A stretch of DNA of 50,116 nt, from the NCBI GenBank assembly GCA_947631495.1, contig CANRLO010000004.1:1-50116 (forward strand), read 5' to 3'. A program made the position numbers and the translations under genes. The stretch's first letter is position 1. Every line of letters starts with the position of its first letter. This DNA comes from an uncultured Clostridia bacterium. Lineage in GTDB: Bacteria > Bacillota > Clostridia > TANB77 > CAG-508. Shown piece after piece: positions 43,973 through 50,116 of this stretch. The notes beneath the pieces were generated by a model, which did no database searches, was not told the origin of the DNA, and saw only the letters and a program-made list of their open reading frames with translations.

Positions 43973-44224
43973 ATGAAAATATCATGGATTAAAGAAGAAA
44001 AAGATAATAAAAATTTTGCAATTGCAGAAAGATTAGGCATGAAAGTACAACGCCTAAAAAACCCAGAAGATATAGATAAAACAATGGAAGAATTAGTGAA
44101 TCAAAATTATAAAACGATTGTATTATCAAATGAAATAGCAGGATTTTCAGAAGATATTATAAAAAAATATCAAAATAATCAGAATGTAAATATTATTATT
44201 AGTCCAAGAAGATGGAATAATTAG
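43973..44224 (+). CDS. Small protein resembling V-type ATPase subunit F fold
   Basis: [19 protein letters not shown] similarity; 83-aa ORF. Confidence 0.4.
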   Translation: MKISWIKEEKDNKNFAIAERLGMKVQRLKNPEDIDKTMEELVNQNYKTIVLSNEIAGFSEDIIKKYQNNQNVNIIISPRRWNN

Positions 44225-44273
44225 GAAAGAAAAAACATAGGTTATCCTAATAGAAAATCTTTAGGGGGAAAAT

Positions 44274-44837
44274 ATGAATTTACTATATGAAGATAAAGAA
44301 AGTAGTGAAAAAGAACAATTGGTACAAGAACTCAGTTATTATCTTTATCAAGAAAAAACAAATGCAAGTAAAATGGAAATTGTATTTTTGTGTATTGGCA
44401 CAGACCACATATTAGGAGATTGCTTAGGACCTTTAGTAGGAACAGGGTTAAAAGAAAAATTAGAACCTCATAACATTTCTAATATTACAATTTATGGAAC
44501 ATTAAAAGAAAATTTATGCTATACAAACATAAAGGATACACTAAAAATAATTGAAAAAAAACATCAAAATCCTTGCCTCATTGTTGTAGATGCAGCTCTT
44601 TCACAAGAAGAAAATATAGGAAAAATTTTTGTGAAAAAAGAAAAAATAGAACTTGGAAAAGGACTTTATAAGTCAAAAATAGAAGTAGGAAATATTTCTA
44701 TTAAAGCAGTAGTAGGTAAAAATTATAAAAGAACAAAATATAATTTTGCAAGCCTTCAAAATGTTCCTTTAAATGAAGTAATGACATTATCTCAAATAAT
44801 AGTAGAAGGAATTTGTGAAGTAATAAAATATATATAA
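44274..44837 (+). CDS. yyaC: Sporulation protein YyaC family (DUF1256)
   Basis: VFLCIGTDHILGDCLGPLVGTGLKEKL...VVDAALS. Confidence 0.85.
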   Translation: MNLLYEDKESSEKEQLVQELSYYLYQEKTNASKMEIVFLCIGTDHILGDCLGPLVGTGLKEKLEPHNISNITIYGTLKENLCYTNIKDTLKIIEKKHQNPCLIVVDAALSQEENIGKIFVKKEKIELGKGLYKSKIEVGNISIKAVVGKNYKRTKYNFASLQNVPLNEVMTLSQIIVEGICEVIKYI

Positions 44838-44902
44838 AAAGTATATTCTCACAAAAAATGGAAAAAATCTATATAAATGAATTAGAAAGGAATTAAGTTT
44901 AT

Positions 44903-45247
44903 ATGGATACAAATACAATGAAAAATATAGTGATTTTAAGAGATTTACCTTCAAATATGGTAGAGGAAGCTTTTATTGTATTTAAAGATAATGTAAAAAT
45001 ACATAAGAAGGAAAAAGCAGAAAAAAATAAAGTAACCGGAAAGGAAGAAAAACCAAAAACAAAAGAATATATCATAAAAGAAGCAGAAATGATAGTGCAA
45101 GATTATATTGCAAAAATAGATAAAAAAGAATACGAATTGAATAATTCAAATAAAAAACTAAAAGAAAAATACAAAAGATTAAAAGCCCTTACTATTTTCT
45201 TAGCTATGTTTAGTACATTAAGTTTATTTGCAATGATATTAAGATAA
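44903..45247 (+). CDS. Hypothetical protein with coiled coil and C-terminal TM
   Basis: ORF with RBS aaaggaatta; C-terminal hydrophobic segment. Confidence 0.5.
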   Translation: MDTNTMKNIVILRDLPSNMVEEAFIVFKDNVKIHKKEKAEKNKVTGKEEKPKTKEYIIKEAEMIVQDYIAKIDKKEYELNNSNKKLKEKYKRLKALTIFLAMFSTLSLFAMILR

Positions 45248-45280
45248 TGGTGATACATTAGGGACGTTTCCTTTTGTATC

Positions 45281-45312
45281 AAAAAAATCCGCGATAGCGG
45301 ATTTTTTTTATT
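45281..45312 (+). terminator. Intrinsic terminator
   Basis: aaatccgcgatagcggatttttttt. Confidence 0.85.
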
Positions 45313-45379
45313 TTGCCATCTTGGTATAAAAGAAAAAAACAAGCATATACATGAATAAGCGAAAAAAACCAAGGAAGAG

Positions 45380-46417
45380 GTGGAAGGTTTGGAAAGAACC
45401 ATAAGTGCAGAAGAAAGAATAAGAAGGGCAGAAGAAATTTATCAAAGAAGAAAAATGCAAGGTGGTGTACGCGTCTCAAGTAGTAATGTTAACACTACAG
45501 GAAAAGTAGAATATCGAATGTTTAAAAAATTAATATTGCAAATTGCCATATGCTTATTAATTTATTTTATTTTCTATCTAATTAAAAATTCAAATTACAT
45601 ATTTTCGGAAAATGTCATTAATAAAACTAAAGAGTTTCTGTCATATGACATTAATTTTCAGAATGTATATGAGCAGGCAGAAAAATATTATCATGAGCAC
45701 ATAAAAGCATATTTATTACAAAAAGGTGAGAATACAGAACAAAACCAAGAACAAGAAAATGAAGCAAACAATAAAGAAGAAAATAATAACCAAGAAAATG
45801 AGCAAGGAAATGAGCAAGGAAATGAAAATGTACAAGAAAATACTGAACAACAAAACAACATAGAAGCAGTTAATGAAACAGTAGAAGGAGGCATTGGTGG
45901 AGGAGAAGAAGGAGAAAAACTTCTTGCAAATGAAACTATTGTAACCTCTGCAGATGAACAGGCAAATGAACAGGTAGCAGAAGAGAAGCAACTTTCGCAA
46001 ATGGAAATTGATGCAAATGATATAAAAAATAATTATAGTATGATATTACCACTAAAAGGAACTATTACTTCTCGCTTTGGTCCAAGAGAGCCAACGGATA
46101 TAGTATCAGCAAATCATGCAGGAATTGATATTGCAGTAAATGCAGGAACTGTTTTTACAGCTGCAATGGAAGGAACTGTTACTTTTGTTTCTTCTGAAGG
46201 TGGATATGGAAACCACGTTTATATTGAAAAAGATGATGTTATAACCTTATATGCTCATTGTCAAACCATCTACGTAAAAGAAGGAGATACTATTACTCAG
46301 GGACAGCAAATTGGAGAAGTAGGAGAAACAGGAAATGCAACAGGGCCACATTTACATTTTGAAGTAAGAAAATCAAATCGAGTAGTAAATCCAGAACTCA
46401 TTTTATCTTTTGCATAA
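45380..46417 (+). CDS. M23-domain protein, SpoIVFA-like
   Basis: LPLKGTITSRFGPREPTDIVSANHAGIDIAVNAGTVFTAA..GNATGPHLHFEVRK; TM; immediately upstream of a SpoIVFB-like gene. Confidence 0.8.
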   Translation: MEGLERTISAEERIRRAEEIYQRRKMQGGVRVSSSNVNTTGKVEYRMFKKLILQIAICLLIYFIFYLIKNSNYIFSENVINKTKEFLSYDINFQNVYEQAEKYYHEHIKAYLLQKGENTEQNQEQENEANNKEENNNQENEQGNEQGNENVQENTEQQNNIEAVNETVEGGIGGGEEGEKLLANETIVTSADEQANEQVAEEKQLSQMEIDANDIKNNYSMILPLKGTITSRFGPREPTDIVSANHAGIDIAVNAGTVFTAAMEGTVTFVSSEGGYGNHVYIEKDDVITLYAHCQTIYVKEGDTITQGQQIGEVGETGNATGPHLHFEVRKSNRVVNPELILSFA

Positions 46418-46489
46418 AAGCACAAAACTCATATTATACTATATTATATTACTGCTATGTTTAAGATAAAGGAAAGGAAACTTTAAAAA

Positions 46490-47122
46490 GTGAAAATTCG
46501 ATTACATTTGAAAATATTTATTTTTATTGCAATTTTTATAATAACAAGACAAATTGAAATTTATGGAATATTGATGCTTTTTGCTTTTTTTCATGAATTA
46601 GGACATATGCTAGCAGGGCTTATATTAGGATTTAAACCAAATAGCTTAGAAATTATGCCATTTGGCTTAGCTATTGGCTTTGAAAGTAAAGTAGAAAATG
46701 TCAATAAAAAAATAAAAAATGGTACGATGCTTACACTAAAAAAGATTATTATTGCTGCAAGTGGACCACTAATTAATTTATTTTTTATAATTTTCTTTTC
46801 TATTTTTCCAAATCCTCTTTTCGTTTATGCTAATATCTTACTAGCAATTTTCAATTTGATTCCTATTTATCCAATGGATGGAGGAAGAATTTTAAAAGGA
46901 ATTTTACATATTTTATATGGAAGAAAAGAAGCATATGAATATATTCATACTATTTCTTATTTCACAATTTGCTTTTTTACAATTTTCTGTAGCATTGCTA
47001 TTTTATATTGGAGAAACATTGCCATTTTACTTATTTTAGCTTATCTTTGGTATTTAGTAATTATGGAAAACAAAAAATATCAAAAGAAAAAGAAACTATA
47101 TGAAAACATAAGCATTTGTTGA
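46490..47122 (+). CDS. spoIVFB: SpoIVFB-like site-2 (M50) metalloprotease
   Basis: FHELGHMLAGLILG (HExxH) and NLIPIYPMDGGRIL. Confidence 0.85.
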   Translation: MKIRLHLKIFIFIAIFIITRQIEIYGILMLFAFFHELGHMLAGLILGFKPNSLEIMPFGLAIGFESKVENVNKKIKNGTMLTLKKIIIAASGPLINLFFIIFFSIFPNPLFVYANILLAIFNLIPIYPMDGGRILKGILHILYGRKEAYEYIHTISYFTICFFTIFCSIAILYWRNIAILLILAYLWYLVIMENKKYQKKKKLYENISIC

Positions 47123-47173
47123 CAGATTCGCTTTTACGTGAGATAATAGGATAAGTTTAAAAGGAGAAATAAC

Positions 47174-47860
47174 ATGGAAATAGAAAAAGCAAAAGCTGTC
47201 ATAGAAGCCATTTTATTTGCTTGTGGAAGGGAAGTAGAAGCAAAAGAATTAATGTCTGCATTAGAACTAAGCAATGAAGATTTAATGGCAATTATCGAAA
47301 GTATGAAACAGGACTATGAAAAACAAAATAGAGGAATAGAAATTATAAAAGTACAAAATGCCTTTCAATTAACTACAAAAAAAGAGTATTATGAATATAT
47401 ATATCCTATTTTTGATAAAAGAAGCAAGCCAAATTTATCTACGGCTGCCTTAGAAACTTTGTCTATTATTGCATACAATCCAAATATTACAAAAGCTGAA
47501 ATTGAATCCATTCGTGGGGTAAATTGTGACGGAACAATGTACAAGCTATTAGAATACAATTTAATCGAAAATGTGGGAAAAGCAGACTTGCCAGGAAGAC
47601 CTGGAATGTATAGTGTTACAAAAGAATTTTTAAAAATGTTTGGAATAACCAATTTAGATGAACTTCCAGAATTACCAAGATATAAATTAGATGAAAATAA
47701 ACAAATTGTTATTGACGATATTCTTGAGGCTCCAATGCCCGAAAGGGACGAAAAAGAAGACGAAGCAAAACAAAATGAGCAAGAAGAAAAACAAGACGAA
47801 GCAAAGCAAGATGAGCAAGCAGAAAAGGAAGATGAAGTAAACCAAGAAGAACAAGAATAA
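47174..47860 (+). CDS. scpB: Segregation and condensation protein B
   Basis: AVIEAILFACGREVEAKEL...LETLSIIAYNPNITKAEIESIRGVN; acidic repeat tail. Confidence 0.93.
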   Translation: MEIEKAKAVIEAILFACGREVEAKELMSALELSNEDLMAIIESMKQDYEKQNRGIEIIKVQNAFQLTTKKEYYEYIYPIFDKRSKPNLSTAALETLSIIAYNPNITKAEIESIRGVNCDGTMYKLLEYNLIENVGKADLPGRPGMYSVTKEFLKMFGITNLDELPELPRYKLDENKQIVIDDILEAPMPERDEKEDEAKQNEQEEKQDEAKQDEQAEKEDEVNQEEQE

Positions 47861-47933
47861 CAAGAAGACCGCAAAGAACAAGAAGAAAAAGAAGGGCAAA
47901 AGCAATAAAAACAGGAATAGGAGATAAAAGAAA

Positions 47934-49373
47934 ATGAGTAATGAAAAAGATTTCGTAAAAGAAATAACAAATATTGAAGAAGACTTTGCAAAATGGTACA
48001 CAGATATTGTACTAAAAGCAGATTTAGCAGACTATACAGATACTAAAGGATGTATTGCTATTAAACCTTATGGCTATGCTATTTGGGAAAACATTCAAAA
48101 ATATGCAGATGAAAAATTTAAACAAGTAGGAGTAAAAAATGTATATTTCCCAGTACTAATTCCAGAAAGTTTACTAGAAAAAGAAAAAGACCATGTAGAG
48201 GGTTTTGCACCAGAAGTAGCATGGGTAACCATTGGTGGGCAAGAAGAATTAGAAGAAAAATTATGCATTAGACCAACTTCAGAAACCATGTTTTCAACTT
48301 TGTATGCAAAATGGTTAAAATCATGGAGAGACTTACCATTTGTTTATAATCAGTGGTGTAATGTACTAAGATGGGAAAAAGAAACAAGACCATTCTTACG
48401 TTCAAGAGAATTTTTATGGCAAGAAGGACATACCATTCATGAAACAGAAAAGGAAGCAAAAGAAAGAACACTTCAAATGTTAGATGTATATGCAGATATT
48501 ATTGAAAACTTACTTGCAATTCCAGTAATAAAGGGAAGAAAAACTAAAAAAGAACAATTTGCAGGAGCAGAAGCAACCTACACAGTAGAAACTTTAATGC
48601 ATGATGGTAGAGCACTTCAAGCTGGAACCTCTCACTACTTTGGACAGAATTTTACCAAACCATTTAATATTACATTCCAAAATCGTGAAGGAAAAGAAGA
48701 GTACCCATATCAGACTTCATGGGGTATTAGTACGAGGTTAATCGGAGCAGTTATTATGGCGCATGGCGATAATAGAGGTTTAAAGCTTCCACCAAGAGTA
48801 GCACCAATTCAAGCTGTTATTGTACCAGTTGCTATGCACAAAGAGGGAGTAAAAGAAAAAGCACAAGAGCTATATGACAAATTAAAAGAAAATTATCGTA
48901 TGGAAATAGATACAAGAGAGCAAGTTTCTCCAGGCTTTAAATTTAACGATTGGGAACTACGAGGAGTGCCAGTTAGAATTGAACTTGGACCACGTGATAT
49001 AGAAGCCAATAAATGCGTAGTAGTAAGACGTGACACTTTAGACAAAATAGAAGTAAATTTAGAGGAACTACCTACCAAATTACAAGAAATTTTAGATAAT
49101 ATTCAAAATAATATGTACCAAGAATGTAAAGAAAGAGTTATTGCAAAAACAACAACAGCAACTAATTTAGAAGAATTTATAAAAAATATCAATGAAAACC
49201 AAGGATATGTAAAAACCATGTGGTGCGGAGATGAGGCATGTGAAGAAAAAATAAAAGAAGCAACAGGCACTCACTCAAGATGTATTCCATTTGAGCAAGA
49301 AACTATTTCAGACACTTGTGTATGTTGTGGTAAAAAAGCAGACAAAATGGTAATTTGGGGAAGACAATATTAA
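47934..49373 (+). CDS. proS: Prolyl-tRNA synthetase (archaeal/eukaryote-like short type)
   Basis: [46 protein letters not shown]. Confidence 0.95.
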   Translation: MSNEKDFVKEITNIEEDFAKWYTDIVLKADLADYTDTKGCIAIKPYGYAIWENIQKYADEKFKQVGVKNVYFPVLIPESLLEKEKDHVEGFAPEVAWVTIGGQEELEEKLCIRPTSETMFSTLYAKWLKSWRDLPFVYNQWCNVLRWEKETRPFLRSREFLWQEGHTIHETEKEAKERTLQMLDVYADIIENLLAIPVIKGRKTKKEQFAGAEATYTVETLMHDGRALQAGTSHYFGQNFTKPFNITFQNREGKEEYPYQTSWGISTRLIGAVIMAHGDNRGLKLPPRVAPIQAVIVPVAMHKEGVKEKAQELYDKLKENYRMEIDTREQVSPGFKFNDWELRGVPVRIELGPRDIEANKCVVVRRDTLDKIEVNLEELPTKLQEILDNIQNNMYQECKERVIAKTTTATNLEEFIKNINENQGYVKTMWCGDEACEEKIKEATGTHSRCIPFEQETISDTCVCCGKKADKMVIWGRQY

Positions 49374-49494
49374 ATATTTCCTTTTATGTGTTGAAAAAAT
49401 TGCATTATTGTGCTATAATAAAGAATTAGATAGTGCAAAAGCGCTGAATTTAAAAGAAACTCAAAAAATAATTATTTTAAGGAGGGCTATTAAA

Positions 49495-49872
49495 ATGAGC
49501 ATTAAGCAAAAGATTAAGTTATTCTTTTTTCGGGAGAAGAAACTAATGACCAATTTTTTTGAAGGTTTTAATTTTCAAAAAGGCAACAGGAAAATTAAAC
49601 TCGACATTTTAACTTGGGTTTATAAGTTAAAGAGTAAAGGAATTTGTATCAACAAGTTTTCTGATTTATGGAAAGATTGTGAAGAAATTATTTTTCCAAT
49701 TACTGTATTTAGAGTAGAGTCCACTATCTTAAAAATAGAATTAAGAATGGAGGACAGCAAGGGCATCATCTGGTATGTAACAATTAACACGTTATATGAA
49801 GATATGTTGAACTACGATATAGAAATGAAAACAGAGGATATGGATCTTTGGTGGCAGTGTAAAGCTTCATAA
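49495..49872 (+). CDS. Hypothetical protein (125 aa)
   Basis: ATG after aaggaggg RBS; followed by terminator. Confidence 0.6.
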   Translation: MSIKQKIKLFFFREKKLMTNFFEGFNFQKGNRKIKLDILTWVYKLKSKGICINKFSDLWKDCEEIIFPITVFRVESTILKIELRMEDSKGIIWYVTINTLYEDMLNYDIEMKTEDMDLWWQCKAS

Positions 49873-49881
49873 AACAATAAA

Positions 49882-49913
49882 CAGGTACCTTAAATTTTGG
49901 GTACCTGTTTTAA
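49882..49913 (+). terminator. Intrinsic terminator
   Basis: acaggtacc-ttaaatttt-gggtacctgtttt. Confidence 0.85.
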
Positions 49914-50061
49914 AATGCAATTTAAAACAAAATATTACAAATACATTACAAAAATGTGTAAAATATTGACAAATAAGTTCAAATTATTTATGATAAAAGT
50001 AGTAACCATTATACATAATTAAGTAATATATATAGGAATACACATAGGAGGAAATTTTATT

Positions 50062-50116
50062 ATGAAATTTGAACTAAATAATAAAAATAATAAAGGAATT
50101 ACACTAATTGTATTAG
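50062..50116 (+). CDS. Start of a second type IV prepilin-like gene (truncated by window end)
   Basis: MKFELNNKNNKGITLIVL - class III prepilin signal; taggagg RBS. Confidence 0.6.
   Translation, partial: MKFELNNKNNKGITLIVL

Noticed and set aside
45716-45894. Tandem gagcaaggaaat-type repeats in the M23 protein as a repeat array or CRISPR
   Set aside because: These encode a Glu/Gln/Asn-rich low-complexity linker; there is no repeat-spacer structure. I saw no CRISPR array in the window.

Overview
AT-rich (low-GC) Firmicutes/Clostridia-like chromosomal segment of 50,116 nt, probably from a spore former (yaaL/bofA, yyaC, spoIVFA/FB-like genes). It contains: uppP; a Gram-positive type IV pilus operon (pilM-pilN fusion, pilO, small pilin, pilD, two pseudopilins, pilB, pilT, pilC); housekeeping genes (RNase J, gltX, engB, purA, serS, metG, rpsF-ssb-rpsR, mscL, scpB, proS); a two-component system; a surface-protein/biofilm locus (VWA protein with IPQTG, class D-like sortase, SipW-type signal peptidase, TasA/camelysin-like proteins, Ig-like protein, thioester/Cna-B protein); and a type III toxin-antitoxin cassette (ToxIN) between ~200-bp direct repeats. 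The most unusual observation is that two unrelated conserved genes, pilC and a patatin-like phospholipase, are each interrupted by the same event: one extra C directly before a conserved GGA (Gly) codon. This leaves an in-frame, very rare CGG followed by A (tcg|CGG|A and tgt|CGG|A), and skipping one base restores the family sequence exactly. My manual scan found only five other in-frame CGG codons in the window. All lie in purA or two small orphan ORFs, none is followed by A, and none needs a frameshift. This could be recurrent +1 frameshifting or quadruplet decoding at CGGA, or a recurrent assembly/sequencing artefact; the sequence alone cannot decide. Other points of interest: a 43-bp perfect hairpin repeat on both sides of a PRTase + SLOG-like gene pair, a near single-repeat ToxI RNA, and a structured leader/attenuator before rnjA.
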